From: Amblyomma americanum
Lineage: Eukaryota; Arthropoda; Arachnida; Ixodida; Ixodidae
Direction of reading: 5' to 3'
Length of the DNA stretch: 64,000 bases
NCBI RefSeq assembly: GCF_052857255.1
Contig: NC_135498.1
Location: forward strand, 91,272,757 to 91,336,756
Shown here: piece by piece, positions 11,166-22,237 of the stretch
How positions within the stretch are numbered: the stretch's first letter is position 1
Layout: each line of letters begins with the position of its first letter
Notes under the pieces: generated by a model
The model's database searches: none
What the model was told of the DNA's origin: nothing
What the model saw: the letters and a program-made list of their open reading frames with translations, nothing else
Program-made: the position numbers and the translations under genes

Positions 11166-12544
11166 ATATTGTAACCGCGGCAAGGAGAGTCGCAGTGAGA
11201 GAGAGGACAAGGACGGATTGCACGTCGCGCACTTCAGACACTGTCCGAGGCCGTGCGGCCAAATGGGTTGCGAAGCCAGCAGCGCCACCGCACGATTCAG
11301 CAGGCGGCGTCGAGGAGGTTTCGCACGGTCGATAAGAGCCAAACACCCGCTTAATACCACGAAAAACGTACGACTGCTCAGGGAGCTCGCAGTTAAGGTT
11401 AGCGGCTTGAAAATAAAGCCTATGCGGGGGCCTCTATGGGTTCCGCACTTAGCAAGCTGCATACGTGAAACCGCGGGCACTGCGCGCACTCGGAGGTACG
11501 AAATTTTATTATTGCGGAAGCACTTCTAGGCTACGTCGGCGGTTTCGTGTCTGCAAAATGTTTCCGCAGTAGTTATGGCTTTCTCAGAAGAGATAGTATC
11601 AAACGAATGGTTGTAATCTACAGAGGACGATGTGAGGATGATGTGCGAACAATTTTATATCAATCGGATGACTAGTTAATTGATTAGAGCCAACGATGTC
11701 AAAACTGTGAGATTGGTTGTGAAAATAGCGAATTGGGTTGAAAACAAGTAGGTGGCCAGGAACAAACCATGGCACCAATTAAATTTCAAAACGAATCATG
11801 ATGCCAAATTTGAAAACTCAAAATGGGTGATTGAAATGAAAAGGGGGTATAATCAGTATAAATATGATTACTTAAAGCAATTGATTACATCAATTATGAA
11901 ATTAATAAATTAACATCGAACATCGCAATCAATAGAGACAATCAACCAATCGATAACTAATCATTCAGTCGATAAGGCAAAGAGAACCAAAGAGGGGCAA
12001 ACAGGGTCGTAGGGCGTCAATGCTTGTGCATTCCTCAAATGCGGGTTGCCGCGGTGATCTCTAACGTATTTGAGTCTGCTCTGGCCAGCCAAAGGCTCCG
12101 CCCTCTTGCATGTACGCTGCGGCGTATCATACTCAACCATTCTGGACAAAAGCAGTTCTGAACGGGAAAGAGTTCATGGACGCAATTTTTTCATACATTG
12201 TAAGATTATAGCAATCAATATTTCCGCATATCTCCCGACGGCCGACTTGAATTTTTTTGCTATTGACGTTTTTGCTATCGTTAAATGCGTTCCCCATTGG
12301 TTTTCTGCGGCAGGCTTAACTGCTTGATGCGAGCGGTGCAAAAATTTTTTTAAGATTTTGTTACGCATCGGTACGGTGAACCAGAATATTGGGTAGTGTG
12401 CTCACTCCGCGGCGGCTCAATGGGGAGGGCTGGCCCCGCGAATGTCGACAGGCTTCTACTTCGCGGCGCCGACACGAGGTGGCGCCACATTAGACTTCAC
12501 GCTAGGATTTTCCGTCGCTGCCGTTGCGCCGCGTGTGAACTGGG
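11166..12544. other. No recognisable gene
   Basis: AT-rich from about 11,580 to 11,990. A segment at 12,160-12,340 (ATATTTCCGCATATCTCC, TTTTTGCTAT) recurs reversed at 32,560-32,780, so it belongs to an unidentified dispersed repeat. Confidence 0.45.
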
Positions 12545-13250
12545 GGTCTTCTTTGGGGGAATTTTCCGCTTTTGCCTTAAGTTCTATCCGACGATATATT
12601 TGACGCGCTTCTGTGCGTTTTAAATTGTCGCCCTCCGATTGTGTATTTCTGTCGTTTCTGATCATCCTCTCTGCACGTGCTTAGTTGTAACGTATTTCTC
12701 GGAATTTGCGTATTTTGTGCGCCTTGAACGGGTTTGAGGCAATGAGTAGTTGGGCTATAGTTTGACGCACCAGCCTCACGTTTCGTATCAAAGTCAGTAA
12801 AAATTGGAAAATGGCGTCTCTTTGCTCTGGCCTATTACTGATTGTGTATACTGTTGGCTGTACGGGGATGGCGTGTGTCTTCTATGCGACTTCTAACCCA
12901 CGCAGATCTGGCAGCCGGTGAAGGGGTTAATAGCGACTTATGCTCTTGCTGCGCACAAAAACCAACGGATAAGATTTCTCTTTTTTTTTACTGAAGTAGT
13001 GAACAACAGACATCCACAGAAACATGAAACGGAAAACACGAACGCATTGATGTGCGTCCTTTCATGCTCTTGTACTCACCTCCTGTGGTTGCATGCAGAA
13101 GCAAACAGCCCTGCACGAAGCTTTGCTGATGATGCAAGAAGGGACCCCAATATACGACCGCTAGTCATCTATGAGCGCACGTTGTTCCTCTCTTATTCCG
13201 CCCTTAACGGTATTTTCTTGTGAGCTTTCAAGCCGGCTTTGCTTGCGCCC

Positions 13251-13281
<31 letters not shown>

Positions 13282-15091
13282 ACACGCGCGCGCGCGCCCA
13301 CATAGAACCACCCACTCCCTTTTAGTTGCATTGCATGGTCAGCAAACGCCCTTTCGGCGCCTGACGACTGCTTCATTGATGTCATGTAGATTCAAATTGG
13401 GATGCCGCTAAGAGTTTATGAAGTTTGCCGGTTTTTGTGAATACACTTATGTTCGTGTCTCCCGCAAAAGTATTGCTGCAGGGTACGCGTGCGCGTGTCG
13501 ACAGGGAACCATACAAGGACTTCTGTTCTATTGCGACACTGCATCAATAGCGGAGACGGGTTCTGGCCACCATTCGTGGAGCCGCAACTTGCCGACCATT
13601 AGCGATGCTGCGTGATGTGAACGACCGCACAAGATGACTGCGCCGCTTTGTGGTGGCTGTACTACTTATTGCAGCGTCATCACTTCCGGGTGCAAGCACC
13701 GCCGTCGCCGATGCAGTGAACATCGTACGTGACCGGCGATCGGCGAAGCTTGCGCTGAATAGGGCTTCTACTCCATGCATTTAATCGGGAAGAAAATAAA
13801 TGTTATTTTCCTCGAGTGTAGGCTCGACTTTGCTTGCTTCACTTTGATGACACGTAAGTGGTCACTCCAATGAACTACACCATTCCTCAAAATGGCTTCG
13901 CATTTTATCCAACCGTAGAAAAGCCACCGAGCAGCTAGAGAAGTAGATTCAGAATGAATGACTGCCAAGTTTTCTTGTTTTATCACAAAATGGCAGATTT
14001 TTAAAGCACATCTCCAACGCTCGAACAGCTATTGAACTAATAGAAATATACTCCACTTTGTGGCCTAAATAATAAACTGAATCAATGCTAAAAGGCCACG
14101 GGCCATATCCTTGGTTATTTAAAGGATCCACCGCCTGATGCATGCTCAGAATAGGCTGAATAAATTCCCCTCTTTTCTTTCAGGGGATACGCCGACAGTA
14201 AAATATCTAAGAAATTTGCATTGAAAGTACAGAGCAGTTAATGCTGGCTGCTTTTCTATGTATTGCTTGGAAGTGATCTCATGGGTGCCATGATGGTGAA
14301 GCGTAGATTGCACAGTGCAAGCGAAAAGCAACTGGCGGGAAGCGGATTGAATAGAACGCAGGCTGTCGCCGTGCTTCTGGTTTTCCTTGTCTCCCTAATC
14401 GATAAGACCCACCTATTCTAAAGGTATGTTAGGGAGTTTTAGGAAACGTGCTCTCGACGTAGCCCAGTTGGGTTGACGCACGCAACGCGTGGCTTCGGCA
14501 GGGAAGCTCGTGCATGTAAGCGCATGCAGGTGGCGTTGAAGAGCACAACGGTATAAAGACACTGCAACGTGCTCATCTCGCTCGGCTGTGTGGTACACTA
14601 CTCCAATGGACTGGGTAAATTTGATCTTATCGCGTTCGGAAGTTGATTGGAGCGAGTGCAGTGCCCGTAAAGTGAGCCGGGTGCAACTGGGGGTACGATT
14701 CATAGCTGCTTTTCTTCTTTTGATGAGAGATATGCATGTTAGGTACAGAAACTGATATATTAACCTTGTGTAGTACATTAAAACAGTCCAGTCTGTTTTT
14801 TCGTTAGTTCTTGCGCTTTCAGGCAGGGATTCCTTTCTGGCACTAGAGTTAGCTAGCATTAGGGGAAATTAATGTAAAAGTTTAAGGATAATGAGAAATA
14901 AATTATGGTGTTATATGCCTTGATGAATAATGATGTCACATCATTAAATTTTAATATCAATTAAGAAATTATTGTAATTAATATAATTTAGTTCATTATT
15001 AAGCTGAAAATAACGAAATGAAAAGGATGACGCCATCACTAACTAATGTTGGAAAAAGGCGCGCGGCGCAAAACCACATCTGCCGAAGCAA
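12545..15091 (+). repeat. Segmental duplication, block 1 (partner 52262-54772)
   Basis: Co-linear with 52262-54772 in the same orientation for about 2.5 kb. Anchors include GCGTTTTAAATTGTCGCCCTC (12617 / 52346), AAAATGGCGTCTCTTTGCTCTGGCC (12808 / 52538), CATCACTTCCGGGTGCAAGC (13678 / 53384), CATCATGGCACCCAT on the reverse strand (14283 / 54001) and GCGCGGCGCAAAACC (15061 / 54721). Substitutions and small indels are frequent, so it is old. The match resumes after inserted DNA at 18622-18735. No long intact gene lies in it. Both blocks contain antisense frames of 60-150 codons with mutual similarity (for example around 14413-14859), but none is intact in both. Confidence 0.85.
13248..13298. repeat. 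Compound simple repeat C20-(CA)n-(CG)n
   Basis: Lies within duplication block 1. The corresponding site in block 2 (52978-53020) has C12, CT, CACCC and a shorter CA run, showing rapid turnover. Confidence 0.9.
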
Positions 15092-15113
15092 AGACAGAAA
15101 ATTGGTTTTTAGG

Positions 15114-15647
15114 GAGGTAGGTAGGTGAAAACTTTATTGATGAGCGTTATGGATGAGCCACTGCCTAGGGTTGGTCTGGCTCTTGATCCCGGGTGGTGGC
15201 CAACAGTCCATGACGTGCGGCGACCTCTGCAGCCCACTCTACCAGCCGCCTTTGTGAGGCTGGTTCGGAGCTGGAGACCGCGATCTCCCAACACTCTTTG
15301 TCCGTGAGGTTCCAGCGAGATTTTGGCTGCAATTCTCGACAGAGATACAAAATGTGGTCAAAGTTGGCTCTCGGAGCCCCACAGAGAGAGCATTCGGGTC
15401 TGTATTGGCCTGGAGGGAAAAGGGCTAACAAAGCCGGTGAAAGGAATGTGAGAGCCTGGAGCTGTCTCCAGGTAGTTTGTTGTTCTTTCGAGAGGGACAT
15501 GTATAGTGGGGCATAGACGAGTCTTTGCTCCTTGTAATGGAGGGTTATTTCATGATAAATGACGAGCCGGACCCTAGCACTACCCGGTGTACGGTGTGCC
15601 CCCTGCTCAGTTGACGTACGCTCTAGCAAGAGAGTGGGCCACTTTTT
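15114..15647 (-). mobile_element. RNase-H-type LINE 3' end (LINE A, piece 1)
   Basis: Minus strand: RLVIYHEITLHYKEQRLVYAPL, EQQTTWRQLQALTFLSPALLA, zinc motif CSLCGAPRANFDHILYLCRE, tail LTDKECWEIAVSSSEPASQR...EPDQP stop. The 3' UTR has CAATAAAGTTTTCACCTACCTACC at the very end. 5'-truncated at about 15647. Confidence 0.75.
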
Positions 15648-16452
15648 TTTTTATTCGAGAAGTGTGCCATGAGGCATAAGTTGAAAAAGGAAAGGGGGGA
15701 AGGAATGCACGGGATTGAAAGTTAAAAGAAGGAGTGAAGAACCGCTGCGCTGAGGTAGTCGCAGAGGTTGTTAATGAAACGGTTGTCCATAGTCCACTTC
15801 ACGTAGTCACTTTCGCGGTTCCACCGCAGGCCCACCTCCCTGAGGAGCCGTTTTCTGATAGCAGCCGTCGCTGGGCACGTCCACAACAAGTGCCGCACAT
15901 CACATATGTCCGGTGCAGCGCCACAGTGAGGGCACCTGTCAGGTGCTGGCAGATCTTTGGCACGCCACCGATGACGGACAGATGGTGTCAGAGCCGCCCC
16001 TGCCCGAATCCGGCGCACGGATACCTCCTCCTGCCGAGTAATTCTACGGGGGAGAGGGTGCGAACACGGAGGAATGAGAGCGCGTGTTCGCTGGCGCAGA
16101 ACTCCGGAATCGGAAACATGGGACAGGAACGGATCTGGGGGAAGAGGGGAAGGTGGCGGATCGTCGAATGTATGAAGACGAGTCATAGCATCCAATTGAA
16201 TGTTATGTGGATCCTGGGCATGGCTGCGAATCCAGTGTATGCGCACAGGACATGGATACTTTGCGCAGAGCACATGAATATATTGTGAAATATGGAACGT
16301 TCGTCGAACAGCCTTAAGCTGTTGAAGGGCGGCGCGGGAGTCGGTGTAAATATGAACTGTATTGAATGTTGGAACGAGCGGAAGGGAAGCAATGGCATTA
16401 TAAATGGCTTGAAGTTCCAATGCCAGAGGAGTGCACGTATCCGCATATACGT
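15645..16452 (-). mobile_element. Second RNase-H-type LINE 3' end with poly(A) (LINE B)
   Basis: Minus strand: RNase H motifs YADTCTPLALELQAIYNAI (E), VHIYTDSRAALQQL (D) and RIHWIRSHAQDPHNIQLD. Then zinc motif CPHCGAAPDICDVRHLLWTCP, and the ORF ends AAVLHSFF stop at about 15722. It is followed by AATAAAAAAAAAA at 15645-15656, so the 3' end is authentic. 5'-truncated within RNase H. It differs from LINE A in sequence and tail type. Confidence 0.75.
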
Positions 16453-16454
16453 CG

Positions 16455-17350
16455 CGTGAAAGGAATGTGCGAGCCTGGAGCTGTCTCCAGGTAGTTTGTT
16501 GTTCTTTCGAGAGGGAGATGTGTGGTGGGGAATAGACGAGTCTTTGCTCCTTGTAATGGGGGGTTATTTCATGATAGGAGACGAGCCGGACCCTAGCACT
16601 ACCCGGTCTACGGTGTGCCCCCTGCTCGGTTGACGTACGCTCGAGAGAGAGAGTGGGCCACTTCGTTGCCGGGGTTGCCTGCGTGGGCTGGCACCCAAAC
16701 AATTTGAACTGGTCGGGGTTCTGTGGAGCGAAAATTGAGAATTTTTCGGGCGGTAGAATGAATCTGTCCCCGTGCAAAATTCGTGATTGCTGTTTTAGAG
16801 TCACTCAGAATGAGTGTGGCAGCGGAGGAGGAAATGGCAAACGCTATGGCTGCTTCTTCGGCTTCAAGTGAGGTTGTTGCCTAAATCGAGCACGAGGCTA
16901 TGTGTTTGAGATCATGCGATGTGCTACGTTGATGGTGTAGGCCAAATTGTGGATGTACTCTGCCGCGTCCACGTAGACCGCGTCTTTGTCGTTTGCATGA
17001 GCTTTGTGCAAATCCTTGCCACGAGCTTCGCGTCTGGCCTGGTTGTGAACTGGGTGTACGTTTTTGGGCAGAGGGTGAACTATTAGTCTGTCCCTAATGT
17101 GTGTTGGGACGGCGTGAGTGTTGTTGGGGGGGGGGGGGGGGGTGGACCTGTTGGTTGAATCTTTAGAGAGGCGAGAATGTGTCTGTCTGTATTTGTGGAG
17201 GAGAGTCTGTCCATCGGAGCCGTGCGATGAGCTTCGGTTAGTTCTTGTAATGCATTGTGTACTCCCATGCGTAGGAGGTGGATGATGAGACCTCGTTGCG
17301 GGAGATTTAAGGCTGACTTGTATGCCTGTTATTAGTGCATCTACCTGCAT
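16455..17350 (-). mobile_element. RNase-H-type LINE (LINE A, piece 2, more 5' part)
   Basis: Minus strand, in broken frames: YVDAAEYIHN, then LEAEEAAIAFAISSSAATLI, LSDSKTAITNFARGQ and VQIVWVPAHAGNPGNEVAH, the RNase H D-E-D-D series. Its first ~205 bp (16455-16660) repeat 15440-15647 at about 94% identity. A G17 tract at 17127-17143 breaks the frame. RT is absent. Confidence 0.65.
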
Positions 17351-17352
17351 CT

Positions 17353-17488
17353 AAATGGCGCAGTATCTGACTCACATATCGGCTGATACCTGAACCGCGT
17401 CGTAAGGAAAGGGATAAAGGAGGGAGTGAATAAATAGGTGCCGTAGTGGAGGGCTCCGGAATAATTTCAGCCGCCTGGGGATCTTTAG
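17353..17488 (-). mobile_element. Ruka-type SINE, middle portion of the split founding SINE
   Basis: AAATGGCGCAGTATCTGACTC...CTGGGGATCTTTA continues the tail found at 15101-15113. The LINE complex lies between. The remaining body is cut at 17488. Confidence 0.75.
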
Positions 17489-17584
17489 ACAGTTTTAACT
17501 TGGCTCGCTTTGCATGCTTAGCGTCATGTCTACTTGCGAATGCCAATGTATCCGCTAACCTTGGCATGTGTACATATGTAAAAA

Positions 17585-17846
17585 AAATTTTCCAATCAGA
17601 ACCACAGAAACATGAAACGGCACACACGAACGCATTGATGTGCGTCCTTTCATGCTGCTGTACACGTTCCTGTCGTTGCAAGGAGAAGCAAATAGCACAG
17701 CACAAAGCTTCACTGAAGTGCAAGTAGGGACCACCGTATACGACCGCTAGTCCTTTGTGAGCGTACGTTGTTCCTCTTTCATTCCACCTTTTACGGTATT
17801 TTCGTGTGGCGTTTCAAGCCGGCTTTTGTTGCCGAAGCGAAAATAT
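17585..17846 (+). repeat. Third copy of part of the 12.5/52.3-kb duplicated sequence
   Basis: CCACAGAAACATGAAACGGCACACACGAACGCATTGATGTGCGTCC... through TTTCAAGCCGGCTTTTGTTGC matches 13010-13245 and 52733-52975. It is followed directly by a SINE tail, so this is a mobile or dispersed unit and not merely part of one block duplication. Confidence 0.8.
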
Positions 17847-17849
17847 AAT

Positions 17850-18115
17850 AATTGGTTTTTTGGGGAAAGGAGATGGCGCAGTATCTGTCTCATATATCGT
17901 TGGACACCTGAACCGCGCCGTAAGGGAAGGGATAAGGAAGGGAGTGAAAGAAGAAAGGAAGAATAGGTGCCGTAGTGGAGGGCTCCGGAATAATTTCGAC
18001 CACCTGGGGATCTTTAGCGTGCACTGACATCGCACAGCACACGGGCGCCTTAGCGTTCTTCCTCCATAAAAACGCAGCCGCCGCGGTCGGGTTCGAACCG
18101 GGAACTCCGGCTCAG
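17850..18115 (-). mobile_element. Ruka-type SINE, nearly full length
   Basis: Tail AATTGGTTTTTTGGGGAAAGGAGATGG, head to GGAACTCCGGCTCAG; the A-box end is missing where the next SINE begins. Confidence 0.85.
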
Positions 18116-18123
18116 CAAAAATT

Positions 18124-18343
18124 GCAATTTGGTTTTTGGGGATAGGAAATGGTGTAGTATCTGTCTCACATATCGGCGGATACCTGAACCGCGCCGTAAG
18201 GGAAAGAATAAAGGATGGAGTGAAAGAAGAAAGAGGTGCCGTAGTGAGAGGCTCCGGAAAAATTTCGACCACCTGGAGATCTTTAGCGTGCACTGACATC
18301 GCACGCACACGGGCGCCTTAGCGTTTCGCCTCCATCGAAACGG
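18124..18343 (-). mobile_element. Ruka-type SINE interrupted in the head by a LINE 3' end
   Basis: Body complete to CCTCCATCGAAACGG. The head continues at 18545-18621 (GCCGTCGCGGTAGGGTTCGAACC...ACCGCGGCGGG) after the LINE piece. Confidence 0.75.
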
Positions 18344-18543
18344 TGGTGGTAAAAAGAGTTTCTCGGGGAGAGGCACCTGTGGGTCTCGCCCCTTGCAATA
18401 CAAGGCGGAGTCGTTCATTCCGGGACCCCGTTGGTCCTGACCGCTGTGCAGGTCCGCCGAACCAGGGCCTGTTGGAGCGATAGTTCCTGGCAGCCGAGAG
18501 GGCCGCCTCCCAGTCCTCTCGAGTAGGGGAAGGGGTGATGGGG
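18344..18543 (-). mobile_element. LINE 3' end, 200 bp, inserted in a SINE head
   Basis: Minus strand: TREDWEAALSAARNYRSNRPWF... ending with ACTCTTTTTACCACCACC, the same 3' end type as the LINE at 22620. Similar in sequence to the fragment at 4.7 kb. Confidence 0.7.
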
Positions 18544-18544
18544 G

Positions 18545-18621
18545 CCGTCGCGGTAGGGTTCGAACCGGGGAACTGCGGATCAGTAGCCGAGCGCCCTAAC
18601 CACTGAGCCACCGCGGCGGGT
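18545..18621 (-). mobile_element. Ruka-type SINE head
   Basis: tRNA-like head with B box GGTTCGAACC and A box TGGCTCAGTGGTTAGGGCGC on the minus strand, ending at the target duplication. Confidence 0.85.
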
Positions 18622-18837
18622 TCTGCCGAAGCAACGACGCTGGTTTGTACAGCAGACATCGCAGGTGCAGAGTAAATTCCAGTGATGTCATCTCTGGGTG
18701 ACGTCAATGTGGTGGAAATATTCCCGAATACATTCACCTAAATTATGGGTTTTAAATTCTGTTTCTCGACGCGAGCGGCGCGTTCTTCGATTTCTTCGCT
18801 CGTTACTTCATCGTCTTCCAGACTGTGGCGGCCTTTC

Positions 18838-18980
18838 TTTAACGTGCTCTGGCGTCGCATAGTATACGGGCCTGTAAGACATCGCCTTCATCCAAATTCG
18901 ACCTCCACGGCCGGGATCGAAACAGCGTCTTAAGGGCCAGCAGCCTAGCATCACACCACTGAGCCACCACGGTGGTCGAT
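18838..18980 (-). mobile_element. tRNA-derived SINE head and partial body (second family)
   Basis: Read on minus: CCACCGTGGTGGCTCAGTGG head, B-box region TTTCGATCCCGGCCGTGG, then body to the GCACGTTAA segment at 18838. Confidence 0.55.
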
Positions 18981-19479
18981 ACCGGTATGCATGTTACACG
19001 TGCTTGAGGTACAACATACTATTCTTTTTTTGGATTGATATGTTAGGCTCCGCCCAAACGGGCAGAGCCTCTCAAAAATTGGCCTACAGGCTCATTGGAG
19101 TGCCCCCTCCCACGGTAATCTTTAGTAAAAGGCGAAAGATTAGTACGTGTCGTGGTAAGAGGCATGAGCGATGAACCGATACCAGCACCGGCGGACGGAC
19201 GGCATTCCAGGTGGCCCAGCAAGGAGAGCAAGTGGCGAAGCTTGCGATGGGTAAAAATGCCACCTGAGGTTTTGGCAAATCCACAGCTGGCATAATTTTT
19301 CGACCAAGAGGCATTCTGAACTGCAATTCTTTTAAACAAAGTGCGCTCTGAAACTCGGTTGCCAGCTTCTTTTCGTGGTTTTGTTAGTGAACGATTGCCG
19401 CCAACACCAGTGGCGATTGCAGAACTTTCTCTCGCACTCCTGTAATGTGGGCGTGCAAGCAAGGCTTTCATGAAATCAT
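18981..19479 (-). other. 142-codon frame without recognised domain
   Basis: Minus-strand frame at 19043-19471 (KALLARPHYRSARESSA...GGIFTHRKLRHLLSLLGHLECR). It stops just before a SINE. No family recognised; could be a chance frame. Confidence 0.2.
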
Positions 19480-20118
19480 TGTTTTTTTAAGGAAAGGATC
19501 GAAATGACGCAGTAACTGTCTCATTTATCTCCGTGGACACCTGAAACGCACCACAAGGGAAGGGATAACGTGAAAAACGTAACGTAAAAAAGAGAGTGAA
19601 ATAAGAATGCAAGAAAGAGGTGAAGTAGTAGAGGGCTCCGGAATAATTTCGACTACCTGGGGATGTTTAACGTGCACTGACTCGCCGCAGTGGCTCTGTG
19701 GTTAGGACGCTCGATTACTCATCCGGAGTTCCCGTGTTCGAACCCGACCGCGGCGGCTGCGTTTTTACGGAGGCAAAACGCTAAGGCGCCCGTGTGCTGT
19801 GCGATGTCAGTTCACGTTAGATCCCCAGGTGGTCGAAATTATTCCGGAGCCTTCCACTACGGCACCACCTTCTTCTTTTCTTCTTTCACTCCCTCCTTTA
19901 TCCCTTCCCTTACGGCGCGGTTCAGGTGTCCAACGATATATGAGACATATACTGCACCATTTCCTTTCCCCCAAAACCAATTATTATTATTATCGCACCG
20001 CACACGGGCACCTATCGCGTTTCACCTCCATCGAAACGAGACCGCCGCGGTCGGGTTGGAACCCGGGTACTCCGGATCAGTAGCCGAGCTCCCTAACCAG
20101 GAGCTACCTAGGCAGGTA
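19480..20118 (-). mobile_element. Ruka-type SINE (minus) split by another SINE
   Basis: Tail and body at 19480-19682 (CATTGTTTTTTTAAGGAAAGG... to GTGCACTGAC) and head at 19994-20118. The body has an extra AT-rich insertion near 19570-19600. Confidence 0.75.
19683..19993 (+). mobile_element. Ruka-type SINE (plus) inserted in a minus-strand SINE
   Basis: Full length: CGCCGCAGTGGCTCTGTGGTTAGGACGC head, GTTCGAACCC B box, tail CCAATTATTATTATTAT. Part of the segment duplicated at 3187-3497. Confidence 0.88.
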
Positions 20119-20275
20119 TCATGTTCAGGATTTAGAAAACAAAACGGACACGCTGTTTGAAAATTGATTTTTATGGAGAAGACCTCGACAGAGAAGACTC
20201 CTGGGGTTACAATCAAAGCGAAAACATTTCTGAAGTTCCCCAAAACCGCAGAAAGAAGCACTAGAGTAAAATAAA
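20118..20275 (+). repeat. Segmental duplication partner of 3612-3862
   Basis: Unique-looking DNA next to the SINE head is shared with 3.6-3.86 kb (CCTCGACAGAGAAGACTCCTGGGGTTACAA and neighbours). Because the SINE junctions are also shared, the two loci derive from one duplication of about 0.6 kb. Confidence 0.75.
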
Positions 20276-20439
20276 GTTTTGAAGTGGGAGCTTCACTACG
20301 CTAGGTTTTCAAGAGGGCGGCGTCAGTGCAGTAACATGACGCATGAGAGGGGTACTCCAATCACCACCCACTCGGCGCACTTCATAAAGGGTGGTGTAGG
20401 AAATACCCCTCCCATGCAGTCACTATCCATATCCGATGG

Positions 20440-20760
20440 GTTGGGACCGATAGAATATCTGATACGGGTCCGATTTGAACCCAACATATTGGACTTATTT
20501 TTGGAAATGTGGCGGAGTGCTTGAAGGTTGCTTCACTTCCGCCACCGGTTGGCCCGGTATTGCACTGCCTCCGGGATCGGCCTGGGTCATTATACCGCGC
20601 GTCTTATCTATCCTGTCTTTCTATCCCATCTTTCAACTCTCCTACTATCAGCACGTGGTAGCGATTGTGGCTCGGCTTGAGCCAGTGGGCAGGCCTGTGG
20701 ACTTTCCTTTTCTTTCTTCCTGGCAACAACAGACAGACTCCTATGTAGAGCAAACGGGCG
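20440..20760 (+). repeat. Foldback-element arm, copy 1
   Basis: GGAAATGTGGCGGAGTGCTTGAAGG..., CCCGGTATTGC.CTGCCTCCGGGATCGGCC, TGGCTCGGCTTGAGCCAGTGGGCAGGCC. The same modules recur in both orientations at 54776-55310 and in inverted orientation at 55376-55640. Confidence 0.65.
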
Positions 20761-22237
20761 CTTTGTCAATGACCGAATTAGGGAACATGAAATAAATGTA
20801 GAGCGAGATAAAGAAGGGCCAAATATACCCAAGCATATTAGGTCCTGCCCGTCACGCTCCTGTGCGCCATGTTTTTCAGGGGCGCGGATTCTAGCTACCA
20901 GTAAAGATACGAAAGCTCGGGAATTAATTGGGGCTTTTTTTATCGGAAAGAAAGGACGTATGTGCGTCAGCGATCCATCCGTATCTTTGTATAAGGTTGA
21001 AAAGAAATTTTTAAGCAGTGCACGTGCATATCGATCTTGATCTGATTGTGTTCCTTGCGTCGAAGACAGCTTTTAAGAGAATTTTATTTCTCCAAAAATA
21101 TCTACAGTCCCAAGGAATCTTTACACAAATAGTCTGGTTTCCAAGGACATCACAATGAGTCATCATTGTAAATGTAAAACCTATATGCAAATGACATTTC
21201 ATTGGATAATTCGTGGTTTCTACACGAGCTGGCTTAAAGTAGCTTCCTTATGCGCTCAAGTGGAATACAAGGAAGGAAAAATTGAACAGCACTCGCCAAA
21301 GTTCCTAATACTTAAGGATGGGAATGGACACACCTCTATCGCTAACAATGAACCTTGTTGACCAGCGGAGGAGGAAGGCCTCCTCATCCAATACGAGGAG
21401 TTCTTCAATCAAGTGTTTCAGCATCAAAGTTCTAAGGCGGTACAGTAAAGGGAACGCTGCTTTCTGCGGGCGTCCCCGCAATACAGCAAGTCCCCACCTC
21501 TTCCAGAGTACATAAGCACCCACACATATTATTAATTCAACAAAGAAATCGTGACTGCGACTCTGTCACCGCATGCGCACCTGGGACATTCGCGCTACCA
21601 AGCGCCAGAAAGTGCGCGTGACTGAGCGTTCAAAAACGACATGGTGCAGAGTTTCAGTTCGACCGCATTGCGGACATGGGGCGGAGGGCGCCACGCCCCA
21701 CGCCGCAAGGCGTTCAGCTGTGGGTAACGCTTCCCATTCGCGAAGCCAGGTAAAATTGGATGCATCGGCGGGGAGAGAGGCAAAGATTCTTTGTTTCCGT
21801 CTTTTGCGGAGTTTCCTGCGCTGGTCTATACATTCAGGGTGCGAAAAGCAACATATTCACAAGTTTCACTCGCGGACAATTCTTTCAAATCACAATCAGG
21901 AAGTGTACCTTAAAGAAAGTGTAAGGGTCTCACGACGTATGTGTAGAAAGCTGGCGACTTTTCAGCCGCAGGGCCTCAAAATTTGATAACTCAAAGAAGC
22001 GATGCGATGTTCCCATCAAATATGCGGTGAGTGCTCTTCCTCGGTGCGCTGTGTCTGAGATAAGGTCCCACATGGCCCTTAAGGCCAATACGCGACACAT
22101 AACTTCAAGATCCGGGATGCTGAAGCCACCCATGTCGGTGGGTAGGCGGACAAAAACTCCTGCAACGCTCTCTGCGTGTCCACCCCAGAAGAAAGATCCA
22201 CACGCTGTGGCCAGCCTCTGGAGGACGCGGCGAGGAG

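Larger units (their letters stand above)
15092..18621. mobile_element. 3.5-kb nested insertion in block 1, bounded by a 13-bp target duplication
   Basis: TCTGCCGAAGCAA occurs at 15079-15091 and 18622-18634, while block 2 has one copy. Immediately inside are a SINE tail (15101 ATTGGTTTTTAGG) and a SINE head (ends 18621, CCGCGGCGGG), both minus. The founding event was therefore one SINE insertion. That SINE was then split by a LINE complex (15114-17350) and by further SINEs, a fragment of the 13-kb repeat and a LINE 3' piece. Confidence 0.85.

Noticed and set aside
19690..20160. 156-codon plus-strand frame
   Set aside because: It is a reading of SINE sequence. The same peptide pattern (AAAFL..NAKAPVCCAMSVHV) appears at every SINE copy.
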